A program made the translations under genes and the position numbers. 62,788 nt of DNA, taken from assembly GCA_016927865.1 (NCBI GenBank), contig JAFGLU010000111.1:1-62788 (forward strand). The letters are read 5' to 3'. Positions 49,993-59,369 of the stretch are shown here, piece after piece; position 1 is the first letter of the stretch, and the number at the start of each line of letters is the position of its first letter. Under the pieces are notes generated by a model. The model did not search any database, was not told where the DNA came from, and worked only from the letters and a program-made list of their open reading frames with translations. This DNA is from Anaerolineaceae bacterium. Its GTDB lineage: Bacteria; Chloroflexota; Anaerolineae; Anaerolineales; Anaerolineaceae.

Positions 49993-50562
49993 ATGACCCT
50001 CAATACCATCTATCTCATATGCGCAATCGCCGGCGGGACCATCCTGGTTCTGCGCATCATCCTCACCGTTATCGGTCTCGACCACGGTGCTGACGCCGTG
50101 GACACCGTGGATGTGGGCTCCGATGCTATGGACGGGCACGCCGTCAGTGGAATGAACTTGCTTTCCTTGCAATCCCTGGCCGGCTTCTTCACCATGTTTG
50201 GTCTGGTGGGCTTGGGCTTGCTGCAAGCCCAACTGGCCCCCATCTGGAGCCTGTTGGGCGCGCTTGTCGCCGGGGGCATCACTGCCTGGGCCACAGCCTT
50301 CATCTTCTTCCAAATGGGCCGCCTTCAATCCGAAGGAAATATGGTCATCAGCGATGCCATCGGCCAGGTCGGAACTGTATACTTGACCATCCCAGAGAAA
50401 GGGAGCGGAGTAGTTACAGTCACTGTCAAAGACACCCTGCGCAATCTGGACGCAGTATCAGAAAATGGCCAGCGCATTCCCACTGGCGCCATCGTGCGGG
50501 TAGTATCTATCACTGCCGGCAAAATCCTGGTCGTCACTGAACAATCTGCCGACCATTCCTAA
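49993..50562 (+). CDS. NfeD-like membrane protein
   Basis: 189 residues from the ATG at 49993. Hydrophobic helices near residues 4-25 and about 55-110 enclose a small acidic loop (DHGADAVDTVDVGSDAMDG). The C-terminal domain (about 118-189; GQVGTVYLTIPEKGSGVVTV and GAIVRVVSI) is the OB-fold of the NfeD family. It is paired with the flotillin gene 18 bp downstream, as in yuaF-floT operons; the partner protein shapes flotillin-rich membrane domains. A TATAAT box at 49949 could be its -10. Confidence 0.82.
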   Translation: MTLNTIYLICAIAGGTILVLRIILTVIGLDHGADAVDTVDVGSDAMDGHAVSGMNLLSLQSLAGFFTMFGLVGLGLLQAQLAPIWSLLGALVAGGITAWATAFIFFQMGRLQSEGNMVISDAIGQVGTVYLTIPEKGSGVVTVTVKDTLRNLDAVSENGQRIPTGAIVRVVSITAGKILVVTEQSADHS

Positions 50563-50580
50563 ACCTCAGGAGGTTTTTCC

Positions 50581-52005
50581 ATGGGAGATTTTCCCCTTCT
50601 GACCCTCGCGGTCATCGTCTTCATCGTTTTGATGATCTTCGCGGTCCTCTACATGACCAGCCGTTACCAGCGCTGCCCTTCGGACAAAATCCTGGTCATT
50701 GCTGGGCGTGTGGGTAAAGGCAATTCCAGCAAGTGTATGCATGGCGGCGGCGCATTCATCTGGCCGGTGGTCCAGGAATACCGCTACATGAGTCTGACCC
50801 CGCTGACCATCAACATTCCTCTGCAAAACGCCCTCTCGCTGCAGAACATTCGCATCAATGTTCCCTCCACCTTCACCGTGGGCATCAGCACTCAGCCCGA
50901 GATCATGACCGTGGCAGCCGAACGCCTGGTGGGTCTTACCCCCGCGCTGATCGAAGCGATGGCCAAAGAAATCATCTTCGGCCAGTTGCGCCTCACCGTC
51001 GCATCGCTGACCATTGAGCAGATCAACCAGGACCGCGAGAGCTTCCTAGAGGCCGTGCGCAAGAACGTGGAGCCCGAACTGAACAAGATTGGTCTGTACT
51101 TGATCAACGTGAACATCACCGACATCACCGATGAAAGCGATTACATCGAAAGCATCGGTAAGAAAGCCGCCTCAGAGGCCGTCAACCAGGCCAAAGTGGA
51201 CGTGGCCCAACAGACCAAGAAGGGCTCCATCGGCGAATCGGATGCCAAGCGCGAAGAGACCATCCGTGTCTCCGAGAACCTGGCTGAAGCAGAAAAAGGC
51301 AAGAGCGCAGCCATGACCGGCCAGCGCATCTTCGTCCAACAGCGCGAATCCGAAGCCGTGCGCGGCGAAAACGCCTCGCAAGCCGAAATTGCTACCTCCA
51401 ATGCCGAACTGGAAGTACAGAAAGCCACTGCCCTGCAGCGTGCTGAAATTGCCAAGCGCGAAGCCGAAAAAGCCATCCAAATGGCCGAATACGAAGCCCG
51501 CATGGCCCTGCTCAAAGCCGAAGAAATTGCCCAGCAGGAAATTAACAAGACCAAGCAGGAAATCGACGCCGAAGCTAATGCCGAGCGCATCCGCCGCGAG
51601 GCCCGTGGTGTGGCCGACAGCACCTTGATGAAATACCAGGCCGAGGCCGAAGGTCTCAAGGCCCTCCTCGAAGCCAAGGCTTTTGGTTACCGCAAGCTCA
51701 TCGAGAGCTGCAACGGCAACGCCCAATCCGCCGCCAGCCTGCTGGTCATTGAAAAGCTCAGCGACATGGTCAAGGCTCAGGTCGAAGCCATTAGCAAGCT
51801 CAAGATCGACAAGATCACCGTCTGGGACGGCGGCGGGCAGAACGGCGCCAACGCCACCGCCGACTTCGTCTCTGGCTTTGTCAAAGCCATCCCTCCGCTG
51901 CAAGAGATTGCCGCCATGGCCGGCGTGGAACTGCCCGGTTATTTAGGCAGCGCTACACCGCAAAAAACCGAGGGCGAAGCCCCCGCGGAAGAAGCCAAGG
52001 CATAA
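50581..52005 (+). CDS. floT: Flotillin (SPFH-domain protein)
   Basis: 474 residues, AGGAGG upstream. The N-terminal helix (LAVIVFIVLMIFAVLYM) anchors it; an SPFH/band-7 domain (about 40-195) follows, with PLTINIPLQNALSLQNIRIN and EIIFGQLRLTVASLTIEQIN. A long Ala-Glu-rich coiled coil (about 200-380), KKGSIGESDAKREETIRVSE onward, drives oligomerisation. The C-terminus is proline- and glutamate-rich. It should scaffold ordered membrane regions with the NfeD-like partner. Confidence 0.93.
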   Translation: MGDFPLLTLAVIVFIVLMIFAVLYMTSRYQRCPSDKILVIAGRVGKGNSSKCMHGGGAFIWPVVQEYRYMSLTPLTINIPLQNALSLQNIRINVPSTFTVGISTQPEIMTVAAERLVGLTPALIEAMAKEIIFGQLRLTVASLTIEQINQDRESFLEAVRKNVEPELNKIGLYLINVNITDITDESDYIESIGKKAASEAVNQAKVDVAQQTKKGSIGESDAKREETIRVSENLAEAEKGKSAAMTGQRIFVQQRESEAVRGENASQAEIATSNAELEVQKATALQRAEIAKREAEKAIQMAEYEARMALLKAEEIAQQEINKTKQEIDAEANAERIRREARGVADSTLMKYQAEAEGLKALLEAKAFGYRKLIESCNGNAQSAASLLVIEKLSDMVKAQVEAISKLKIDKITVWDGGGQNGANATADFVSGFVKAIPPLQEIAAMAGVELPGYLGSATPQKTEGEAPAEEAKA

Positions 52006-52026
52006 ATTGTAGCTTCAACGTATAAA

Positions 52027-52063
52027 AATGGGCCGGGTTGCAGATGATGCGGCCCGGCCCATT
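52027..52063. terminator. Bidirectional terminator between flotillin and surface-protein genes
   Basis: AATGGGCCGGG (52027-52037) and CCCGGCCCATT (52053-52063) make an 11-bp stem. The plus-strand tail is CTTCT; the minus-strand tail is TTTATA, so it serves the convergent surface-protein gene at least as well. Confidence 0.8.
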
Positions 52064-52089
52064 CTTCTACCAGGCATATGCTACAGTGT

Positions 52090-54609
52090 CTATCTGAGAA
52101 TCAAGGGAAGATAAGTAGAATGGAGACGCTCGTATGCCCCTATGTCATACCAGCCGTTAACCGGTCGAGTATTCCCTTCCAGGTCGGTCGGCAAACCCGT
52201 CGAACAGGCGTCAATCGCCGGGCTGGTAGATTTCAAGTGATAATCCGCCCCAGGTACGACAAATTCCGGATCAACATTCACGCCGGCCAACCCGCCATCA
52301 TCAATATTGCACGCGCTTTCCACAGGCACCGCCGAAAAACCATCCGTCGTGTTTCCCCAGGCAATTGAATTATAGGCAATGTTCGCCTGGCCAGAAAAAC
52401 CCGAGCCACCGACATTATCCGCCAGGGTTGTGTGATAAATATTGAATATACCTTCGCTTCTCCGAATGCCTGCCCCCGAAGCTATCGTCACCGAGTTGTG
52501 ATGGATCAGGCAGTTCGAAACGTTCGCCACAGAAGCTGTCCCAATCTGGTAAATTGCCCCCCCGCGATACGCCGCGTTATGGTGCAAATAGGTTTGTGAA
52601 ACAGTCAAATTGCTTCCATTAGAATAGATCGCGCCACCATGGCCGGTAGTATTCCCATCACTGTCGGCGGTGTTGTTGAATAATCCGCTGCATTCGTCGC
52701 TGAGCGGGTCGCATGCTGTCGATAGAATTGTTGCCGCGTCGGGAGTAATATCCTGACGCATTGCCGTAATAATCACTGCACCTTCTTCATAAGTCGCAAC
52801 TATTTTAACCGTTGAGGTTAAAGCGGCGATCGCGCCGCCGTTCTCTGCAGCCTGATTATATAGAAAATCGCAATTGTCTGCATCCAATGTGCTGCTGCTC
52901 ACGAAAATTGCGCCGCCCGAGCCACTGGTGGCTGCGTTGCCGGCAAGCGGCGCGCCAAAGATTGCCCCGTCGCACTCCACTTTGGGGCTGTCCACCGCAT
53001 AGATCGCCCCACCATTCAGCGCCCAATTTGAGTACATAGTTGGACCTGTAGATTCATAGTCATCCAACCATATCCGAGAGCCCCCCGAAAGATAAACCCC
53101 ACCGCCCTGCCCCATCGGAGCGCTGTTTCCCGAGAAAACAACCTGTCCGTATGTGTCAAAGAAGCCTTCATTATTCGCATAAAGCGCGCCTCCGTTGGCC
53201 CCGGCTGAATTTTCTGTGAGATTCAAGGGGTATCCACCATCCGCATGAATTTGCACCGTTTGATTATTGTTCAAGTAGACTGCGCCGCCATGGCCGTCAG
53301 CATGATTAGTTTCCAACCGGCTGGCGCCGCCACTCGCCACCAGGTTCGCCCTTCCAGCCCCCGCCACCGCCACGGCGCCTCCGTTGCCCCCGGCTTGATT
53401 ATCGAAAATTTCCCACTGCCCATTTATAAACAAAAAACCGCCTGCTATATACACTGCCCCGCCATCGACATCACTGGTGTTTTCCTGCAATATCGAATCC
53501 GTAAGCGTAATTGTGCCGGCGAGGATATATATTCCACCGCCGTTTGCAGTGGCCTGGTTATTGACGATGGTTCCGGTAAAGTTGACCGTGCCGCTTTCAA
53601 CATACATTCCTCCACCGTTGACGGCCTTATTCTCATAATTTGTATCGTTGTAGCCAATATAGGTGCTGGTTGCCGTGAGTTCGGCGTTATTCGCCAGATA
53701 AACTCCCCCCCCAGAATTTGAAGCAGAGTTACTGTAAAACATGCCATTAAGCGTTACAGTTGCGCCATCGGCGTAGATACCGGCCCCATTGTAAGCAACA
53801 TTCGAAGCAATAGTGGACGAATCTATGACCGTAACGATGCCTGCATTGCTAACTTCAATGCCTCCTCCGTGTCCGTCAGCCGCCGTCGCAGTGTTATGGT
53901 TTATATTCGAGCCTGTCAATTCCAGTTCACCACCCACCACAGAAACCCCGCCACCTGACGGCGCGGAATTAAAGTTAACATACGCAGTGCCATCGTTGCC
54001 AACCAGCCTCCCATAAACGCGCGCCCCACCACCAGCCACTGTTGCCTCATTATCAGCAATACCTGAAAAGTCTCTGAGGCTCACCTCACTCCCACTACCA
54101 ATATAGACACCGCCGCCACTACTGGCCCGGTTTCCTTCAACACCGCTATTTTCCAGTATCACGTTTGAATTAGAAACTACCCTGATGCCGCCGCCCATAG
54201 CGCTGTTGCCATTCGTAATATCGAAATTTCGCAATGTGACTGCGCTGCCCGAAACCGTTAAAGCGCTGCCCGCGCCGCCACCATTGACGGTGCTGATAGC
54301 ATAGGCAACAGGAGTCGTACACGCAGCGTTATACCCGCCAATGATGGTCAGATCCTTAGAAGTGATCGTCACAAGCTCACTGAATGTGCCTTCCATCACT
54401 TGTATCGTATCGCCAGAGGACGCAGCATTGACGGCTGCCTGAATTGTTGCGTACGCGCAAGCGCCACCATTGATTCCAACTCTCAGAGTGGCCTGAGGCA
54501 CATCTTTTGCGGCCACATGATGATGAGACATCGCCGGCGTCCAGGCCGCCCAGCCTACAGTCAACATCACAACCAAGCCAAAATGCATCAACTTTTGCCC
54601 GATTCTCAT
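52090..54609 (-). CDS. Large secreted beta-helix surface protein with YLPLILR end
   Basis: 839 residues. A signal peptide (about 1-30) leads to a parallel beta-helix made of repeated GG(A/G)(I/V)Y-type turns (GGGVYIGSG, GGAIYAVDS, GGAIFVSSS) with FSGNSAPMG-like strands, reminiscent of polymorphic outer-membrane-type repeats. The C-terminal 100 residues (VDPEFVVPGADYHLKSTSPA, then DIGAYER) match the choice-of-anchor Q type module. The chain ends STYLPLILR, a motif I recall at the end of many Chloroflexota secreted proteins, perhaps a sorting signal. Its role is probably adhesive or protective. Confidence 0.85.
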   Translation of the reverse strand: MRIGQKLMHFGLVVMLTVGWAAWTPAMSHHHVAAKDVPQATLRVGINGGACAYATIQAAVNAASSGDTIQVMEGTFSELVTITSKDLTIIGGYNAACTTPVAYAISTVNGGGAGSALTVSGSAVTLRNFDITNGNSAMGGGIRVVSNSNVILENSGVEGNRASSGGGVYIGSGSEVSLRDFSGIADNEATVAGGGARVYGRLVGNDGTAYVNFNSAPSGGGVSVVGGELELTGSNINHNTATAADGHGGGIEVSNAGIVTVIDSSTIASNVAYNGAGIYADGATVTLNGMFYSNSASNSGGGVYLANNAELTATSTYIGYNDTNYENKAVNGGGMYVESGTVNFTGTIVNNQATANGGGIYILAGTITLTDSILQENTSDVDGGAVYIAGGFLFINGQWEIFDNQAGGNGGAVAVAGAGRANLVASGGASRLETNHADGHGGAVYLNNNQTVQIHADGGYPLNLTENSAGANGGALYANNEGFFDTYGQVVFSGNSAPMGQGGGVYLSGGSRIWLDDYESTGPTMYSNWALNGGAIYAVDSPKVECDGAIFGAPLAGNAATSGSGGAIFVSSSTLDADNCDFLYNQAAENGGAIAALTSTVKIVATYEEGAVIITAMRQDITPDAATILSTACDPLSDECSGLFNNTADSDGNTTGHGGAIYSNGSNLTVSQTYLHHNAAYRGGAIYQIGTASVANVSNCLIHHNSVTIASGAGIRRSEGIFNIYHTTLADNVGGSGFSGQANIAYNSIAWGNTTDGFSAVPVESACNIDDGGLAGVNVDPEFVVPGADYHLKSTSPAIDACSTGLPTDLEGNTRPVNGWYDIGAYERLHSTYLPLILR

Positions 54610-54965
54610 TACTCGCTCCTTAATGTCACAATCTGGTCATGCACAAGCGATCGATCACCGCCACCTTGCATGTGGATAAGAAACCAGTATTCGTTTTGAT
54701 TTACACAGTAAGGATGAAGTTAACGGAAGGATTAATTAGGCATCGAATAAATGGAAAGTCATAGATGCAAGCAGATGATTTTCATGTTGAAGTTAACACA
54801 AGCCTGGGATTAATTCCAATATAGGGGGATCGTCTCCCCTGATTGCGATTCCTTTTGCCTGGGCCTCAATAAAGTCTTTTATATTGTACACATTTATCGT
54901 AAACAATATGAATGAAACCAGCAGGTTCATTGCGCTGCGGCGTAAAAAGCACGAATTGGTATGCT
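54610..54965. other. Intergenic space upstream of the surface-protein gene
   Basis: 356 bp of lower-GC DNA. It should hold the promoter of the surface-protein gene on the minus strand, but I see no box pair that I would defend. No frame with a ribosome site and no palindrome above chance length was found. Confidence 0.5.
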
Positions 54966-55244
54966 CTATTTCTTCCGCTTCACTCTGGACAATATCAACC
55001 GCGCGAGTAAGGAAAACAACCCAACCCCCAAAAAGACACCTCCCACCCCGCGGATCGCCTCTGCCACGCCGCTGTGAAACGCATAACGCGCCGCCAGTTC
55101 GGGTGTCGGGTCCTGGTAGGGAATCCCGGCGAAGAGCACGTCATACACAAATCCCGCCAGGAACACAACCACCCCCAGCAGCAGGATCATCCCCGGCAGC
55201 CATTTCACCCAGCGTCGCTTAGTCAACAATATACAAATCCCCAA
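54966..55244 (-). CDS. Small two-helix membrane protein (start uncertain)
   Basis: Up to 92 residues. Two hydrophobic helices (LPGMILLLGVVVFLAGFVYD and AIRGVGGVFLGVGLFSLLAR) are joined by a polar loop containing PYQDPTPELAARYAFHSGVA. The longest frame begins at a TTG inside the preceding DinB-like gene; the first ATG is at 55193 and would give 75 residues. The basic end SRVKRKK is cytoplasmic. No family is recognised. Confidence 0.5.
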   Translation of the reverse strand: MGICILLTKRRWVKWLPGMILLLGVVVFLAGFVYDVLFAGIPYQDPTPELAARYAFHSGVAEAIRGVGGVFLGVGLFSLLARLILSRVKRKK

Positions 55245-55689
55245 TCTCGCCGTGCTTGCTCTCGTTGAGCAGTGAGCTCAATTCGCCCAGGTGCCACAAG
55301 TGATGGTCCAGGGTGAAGATGACCACACCCAGCATGGTCTCCCCAGCCCAGGGAAAAGCCAGGTTTTTGGCGCTGTAATCCAATGCCGCCAGCCATTGTT
55401 CGGTCTTTGCCTTCATCACTTCCATGAGCGCCAGGATCTGCTCCTGCGTTGGCACGTCCTCGTCGGCAATTTTCCACGGGTCCACGTCAAAAGATTTTCC
55501 CAGCCCATAAAGCAAGGCTTCCTTGTCCGACAGATAGAACTTTACGGACTGTAACATGTGAAAAGCCAGCCGCCCGGGGTTATACCCCTTGCGTCCCGTG
55601 TGCAGCCAGGCCTCCGCATCGAAAGCACTCACCACCTTGGTATACACCAGCCAGCTACGATTGTATTGCCGGATAAACTCAGTCTTCAT
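55219..55689 (-). CDS. DinB family protein
   Basis: 156 residues from the ATG at 55687-55689, GGGAGGG upstream. The four-helix DinB pattern is present: PGRLAFHMLQSVKFYLSDK supplies the first His, and TLDHHLWHLGELSSLLNES the His pair of the metal site. Members bind a divalent metal and often act as thiol-dependent S-transferases (bacillithiol or mycothiol). The substrate is unknown. Confidence 0.88.
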   Translation of the reverse strand: MKTEFIRQYNRSWLVYTKVVSAFDAEAWLHTGRKGYNPGRLAFHMLQSVKFYLSDKEALLYGLGKSFDVDPWKIADEDVPTQEQILALMEVMKAKTEQWLAALDYSAKNLAFPWAGETMLGVVIFTLDHHLWHLGELSSLLNESKHGEIGDLYIVD

Positions 55690-55738
55690 CAATTAGTCCC
55701 TCCCATATAAATATACTAAATTGCCTTGACCTTCGGAA

Positions 55739-56350
55739 TCATATCACCATTTTCACCTGATACACCGCCAGCAAGTTGCCCGAACCTTCCCATGTGCGCG
55801 TCTGGATGAGCTTGAGCGCCACCGGCGGGCGGCCTTCAAAAATCGGCGAGCCTCCACCGGCGATCAACGGGAAGAAGGTCAGGTGGAGTTCGTCGACCAG
55901 CCCATGCGCCAGCAAATCGTTCCACAACAGGCGACTCAACAGCACCAGGATATCCTTGCCAGGCTGTTGCTTCAGCGCAGCAATCTCGCGATAGGCAGCC
56001 TCCCTCGGGATGATTCGTGTGTTCTCCCAGGGCGCCAGATCGCCGGGCGAGAGCTTGTCGGTAATGACGATCTTCTCGATCGCCCCCATCAACCCGGCAA
56101 GCTCCTTGCGGATCGCCGTCGCCTTGGGGTCACCCGGCACCTGCGTCCAATAGTCCCGGTTCCCCAAAAAAGCCGTCCGGCTGAAGAGCAAGAAGTCCGC
56201 GCTGCGCAATCGTTCGGCGTTGTAGTAATCATAGCTGTCGTCCCCGGCATAGTCAGGGTGGTTGAATTCGAAGAGCGAGTCGATCCCCTTGTTCTTGTCT
56301 TCATAAAAGCCATCCAAGGTGACAAAATTGTTGATAATTAGTTTTCGCAT
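55739..56350 (-). CDS. Dihydrofolate reductase-like (RibD C-terminal) protein
   Basis: 203 residues from the ATG at 56348-56350, with AAAGGAGGCC upstream. [38 protein letters not shown] and [20 protein letters not shown] are the conserved segments of the RibD C-terminal/YyaP-type family, which bind NADPH in a DHFR fold. A long insert after the first strand (about 16-45) is acidic and aromatic. The next gene encodes a second member. Confidence 0.82.
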   Translation of the reverse strand: MRKLIINNFVTLDGFYEDKNKGIDSLFEFNHPDYAGDDSYDYYNAERLRSADFLLFSRTAFLGNRDYWTQVPGDPKATAIRKELAGLMGAIEKIVITDKLSPGDLAPWENTRIIPREAAYREIAALKQQPGKDILVLLSRLLWNDLLAHGLVDELHLTFFPLIAGGGSPIFEGRPPVALKLIQTRTWEGSGNLLAVYQVKMVI

Positions 56351-56441
56351 CATGGCCTCCTTTCCCGTTGCCTGATGAGCCATTTTCCCTGTCTTGCCAA
56401 TCGACAGAACAAGGTTAGATCGAATCGTTATGAACGCTTCC

Positions 56442-56999
56442 CTACCCGACTTGATATCGTAGGTAAACCATGCCGTTGCCAAAGCGGCGCTCCTCCAACA
56501 GGGTCAGTTCCAGGCGGACCTGCTTCGGCAGGGCGGGTTTTCCGCCTCCCACCAGGATGGGCGCAAGGAATAGCTGGCATTCGTCAATCAGCTCGGATCG
56601 AAAAGCCTGGGCAGCCAGTTCGGAGCCACCAATCGCCAAATCCCGTTCGGCTGTCGCTTTCAACCGTCGAATCGCTTCCGCATCGAAGTTACGCTCAATC
56701 CTCGTCTTGCGAGTCACGACAGTTTGCAATGTCTTGGAGTACACAATTTTTTCGGCGGCCTGCCAGATCTCCGCAAAGTCGCGCGTGATCGGGGACTCAG
56801 CGGCCAGGCTGAGATCGGTCTCCCAGGCTGTCATCATTTCATACATTCGCCGCCCGTAAAGATATGTGCCCGCCGCGCGTTCGAGATCGTTGATAAATTG
56901 GTGGGTTTCCTCGTCAGGCATGGCCCAATCAAAACCGCCATCTGCATCCTCAATATATCCATCCAGGGATAGTATTGCCGAGTAAATTAAACGTGCCAT
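56442..56999 (-). CDS. Dihydrofolate reductase-like protein, second copy
   Basis: 185 residues. [37 protein letters not shown] and [20 protein letters not shown] match the YyaP/YwjB branch of the RibD C-terminal family. It is shorter than the neighbour at 55739 and clearly distinct, so this is an adjacent pair of paralogues rather than a recent duplication. Substrates of this branch are unknown. Confidence 0.85.
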   Translation of the reverse strand: MARLIYSAILSLDGYIEDADGGFDWAMPDEETHQFINDLERAAGTYLYGRRMYEMMTAWETDLSLAAESPITRDFAEIWQAAEKIVYSKTLQTVVTRKTRIERNFDAEAIRRLKATAERDLAIGGSELAAQAFRSELIDECQLFLAPILVGGGKPALPKQVRLELTLLEERRFGNGMVYLRYQVG

Positions 57000-57058
57000 G
57001 GGGAACCTCCGTTTTCAAGCACTATGGTTAAATCCTAATCGCCTCACGGCACATGCGC

Positions 57059-57520
57059 TTATATTTCTCGGGACATGAACACGCTGTTGGGGTCGTCCCA
57101 ATACCCTTCGAACGGTTCGCACACCTCAAACCCGTGTTTCGCATAGAGTGCCCGCGCCGGGGCAAAGAAATCCATCGAGCCCGTCTCCAGGCTCACCCGC
57201 CGGAAGCCCCTGGTTCGCGCCTCGCGCAGAATGTGCTCCAGGATCAACGTTCCAAGGCCCATCCCGCGAAAGTTGCGTGCCGTGCGCATCGATTTCAACT
57301 CGGCGTGGGTGTCGCTCAATCGTTTCAACGCCCCGCAGCCCGCCAACTCCTCGCCCTGCCACACCGACCAAAAAATGATCTCGGGCTGTCTCAGCTTTTC
57401 CAAATCCAGCGCATGGATGCTCTCGGGCGGCGTGGTGGCCCGCATGTCATCCAGGTGTTCTTCTAAAAACTGCGCTATGCGGGGGTTGGATAAATCGTCT
57501 ATTTTAAAACAGAAATCCAT
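57059..57520 (-). CDS. GNAT family N-acetyltransferase (YsnE-like)
   Basis: 153 residues from the ATG at 57518-57520 (GGAGGGCAGAA upstream). ELAGCGALKRLSDTHAELKS and ARNFRGMGLGTLILEHILRE (acetyl-CoA loop with RGMGLG) are followed by SLETGSMDFFAPARALYAKH, a block typical of the PhnO/YsnE-type branch. The final part FEGYWDDPNSVFM closes the pocket. The substrate is unknown. Confidence 0.87.
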   Translation of the reverse strand: MDFCFKIDDLSNPRIAQFLEEHLDDMRATTPPESIHALDLEKLRQPEIIFWSVWQGEELAGCGALKRLSDTHAELKSMRTARNFRGMGLGTLILEHILREARTRGFRRVSLETGSMDFFAPARALYAKHGFEVCEPFEGYWDDPNSVFMSREI

Positions 57521-57666
57521 TTCTGCCCTCCGTCCATCTGAAGTCAACCCAAATTATACACGTTTCGCTCCGCCGCCTGGAGTTTGGCATTTCGATATTC
57601 ATGGCTGGTCTTACCACCAAGCATCCCTGGCACTGCCCGCCACACCGTCCGGTGTCCTACCGGGAG

Positions 57667-57697
57667 GGCAAGTGTGACGGCGCGGGTCACACTTGCC
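57667..57697. repeat. Intergenic hairpin
   Basis: GGCAAGTGTGAC (57667-57678) pairs with GTCACACTTGCC (57686-57697) around a 7-base loop. It lies in the 336-bp space between the divergent GNAT and membrane-protein genes, which otherwise holds the promoter at 57789. Confidence 0.65.
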
Positions 57698-57788
57698 AGG
57701 CCAGGGTGAGGGTGAAACCACTACACTTGATAACCCCACCATTTTGCAGCTTTTTAGTAAATAAAAACAGACATAATGTAAAAAACAC

Positions 57789-57817
57789 TTGACATTAAGT
57801 AAACTTAATGATACTAT
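57789..57817 (+). promoter_or_regulatory. Strong promoter with operator in its spacer
   Basis: TTGACA (57789-57794) and TACTAT (57812-57817) are 17 bases apart. Between them and overlapping the -35 lies the perfect palindrome CATTAAG-TAAA-CTTAATG (57793-57810). A repressor there would block RNA polymerase; the XRE protein encoded two genes downstream is the obvious candidate. Confidence 0.8.
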
Positions 57818-57856
57818 ATGTGCATCTGAGTTTACAAAAGAAAGGAAACAAAAATC

Positions 57857-58354
57857 ATGTCTTACCAGGAAAAACGAACCCTCGCCAGCATCTTCTCAGG
57901 GATTTTGATTCTCGCCGCCTATTGCATCTACGCCTTCAATCCCACCCGTTTGGCCGCCCTGACCCCTGACGATTTGAAGCCCTGGGCCAGCACCATGCTC
58001 ATCTTCATCGGCATCGGCATCGTCGCAACCATCGTCATCCAGATTGTCTTCCACATCCTCCTCTCCATCTCGCTGGCTGTGCAAACCAAGATCCGAAACA
58101 TGGAGAGCGACGACAAGGAAATCGAGCGCTCGATCCAGCTCGAGATGGTCGAAGACGAAAGAGACCGGCAAATCGAACTCAAATCTCAACGCATTGGCTT
58201 CGCCATTGCCGGGATCGGTTTTGTCGCCGGGCTGCTCTCTCTGGTCTTCAACTATTCACCCGTGGTCATGCTCAACATCCTGTATCTGTCCTTCTCCGCC
58301 GGCTCGATTCTGGAAGGCTTCGGGCAACTGTACTTCTACAGAAGGGGTGCTTGA
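57857..58354 (+). CDS. Four-helix membrane protein paired with an XRE regulator
   Basis: 165 residues. Two N-terminal helices (about 12-28 and 45-75), a charged central segment ([20 protein letters not shown] and [15 protein letters not shown]), and two C-terminal helices. The layout matches membrane proteins that are regularly encoded before a short XRE-type regulator. It is the first gene under the promoter at 57789, and its stop lies one base before the regulator start. Confidence 0.72.
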   Translation: MSYQEKRTLASIFSGILILAAYCIYAFNPTRLAALTPDDLKPWASTMLIFIGIGIVATIVIQIVFHILLSISLAVQTKIRNMESDDKEIERSIQLEMVEDERDRQIELKSQRIGFAIAGIGFVAGLLSLVFNYSPVVMLNILYLSFSAGSILEGFGQLYFYRRGA

Positions 58355-58355
58355 T

Positions 58356-58580
58356 ATGGTGAAGAAATTTGAAATCTCCAACAACATCCGCAAACTGCGC
58401 TTCTTCGCCAACGAAATGACCCAGCAAGACCTGGCCGAAAAAGTGGGCGTGTCTCGCCAAACCATCATCGCCATTGAAGCCGGCAAGTACTCCCCTACGC
58501 TCGAGCTGGCCTTCCGCATCGCCGACGTCTTTGGGGTGGGCATCGGCGAAGTCTTCCAGTGCGAGCTCAAGGGCGAGTAA
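58356..58580 (+). CDS. Short XRE-family transcriptional regulator (YgzD-like)
   Basis: 74 residues from the ATG at 58356, consisting almost only of the helix-turn-helix: [20 protein letters not shown], then [20 protein letters not shown] and [16 protein letters not shown]. This compact form typically regulates its own operon together with the membrane protein before it. The palindrome at 57793-57810 is the expected site. Confidence 0.88.
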   Translation: MVKKFEISNNIRKLRFFANEMTQQDLAEKVGVSRQTIIAIEAGKYSPTLELAFRIADVFGVGIGEVFQCELKGE

Positions 58581-58636
58581 GTCGTTCCTTCTATAAATCT
58601 GATCAACGAAACCTGTAAAGAAAGTAGAGCAAAAAA

Positions 58637-59344
58637 ATGAAACCGTACCGCAAAATTTCTGTAACCGTCGGCATCCTATTCCTCGTCGGCACCATCGCCG
58701 GAATCCTCAGCATGGTCTTAACCCAACCCCTGCTGACGGGGAACGACCTGCAAACCGTCGCTGCCCATGAAACGCAGTGGATCACCGGCGCCATCCTGGT
58801 CCTGGTCATGGGCCTGCCCCTGGCGATGGTTCCGGTGGTATTATTCCCGGTGTTGAGAAAACAAAATGAAATCCTGGCCATCGGCGCCATTGTGTTCCGT
58901 GGCGTGCTCGAAGCCATTTCCTATGTACTGATGGTCATTTGTTGGTTGATGCTTCTCTCGGTCGCGCAGCAAGTATCTGCGGGCGCTGGGGTTGCCGAGA
59001 TAACCAGCCTGCGAACCCTGGGAACCCTGCTGCTTTCAGCAGGAGATTGGATCGAACTGCTCCTGGCAATTGTATTCAGCATCGGCTCGATCATGATCAA
59101 CTTCCTGCTCTTCCAAATGCGGATCATTCCCCGCTGGTTGTCTGGTTGGGGTCTGGCCGGCTCCATCCTGTACTTCGTTGCCCCCTTCGTCAGCCTGCTC
59201 AGCCCCGCTCACCCCGCCTTTTCGCTGGATACGTCCATCGGCTTTTTGATCGGCCCGCTCGCTCTCCAGGAGATGGTCTTCGCGGTCTGGCTGCTGGTCA
59301 AGGGCTTCAACCCTTCAGCAAAACCCGCTCTCGCGGTTGCATAA
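58637..59344 (+). CDS. DUF4386-like membrane protein
   Basis: 235 residues with about seven helices. KISVTVGILFLVGTIAGILS, ISYVLMVICWLMLLSVAQQV, and FLLFQMRIIPRWLSGWGLAG (a conserved basic-Pro-Trp turn of DUF4386) are present. Its function is unknown. The next gene encodes a shorter relative, and the run continues to 60980 without a terminator. Confidence 0.75.
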   Translation: MKPYRKISVTVGILFLVGTIAGILSMVLTQPLLTGNDLQTVAAHETQWITGAILVLVMGLPLAMVPVVLFPVLRKQNEILAIGAIVFRGVLEAISYVLMVICWLMLLSVAQQVSAGAGVAEITSLRTLGTLLLSAGDWIELLLAIVFSIGSIMINFLLFQMRIIPRWLSGWGLAGSILYFVAPFVSLLSPAHPAFSLDTSIGFLIGPLALQEMVFAVWLLVKGFNPSAKPALAVA

Positions 59345-59369
59345 TACCTTCTCCCATTTGAGGTCTCTC

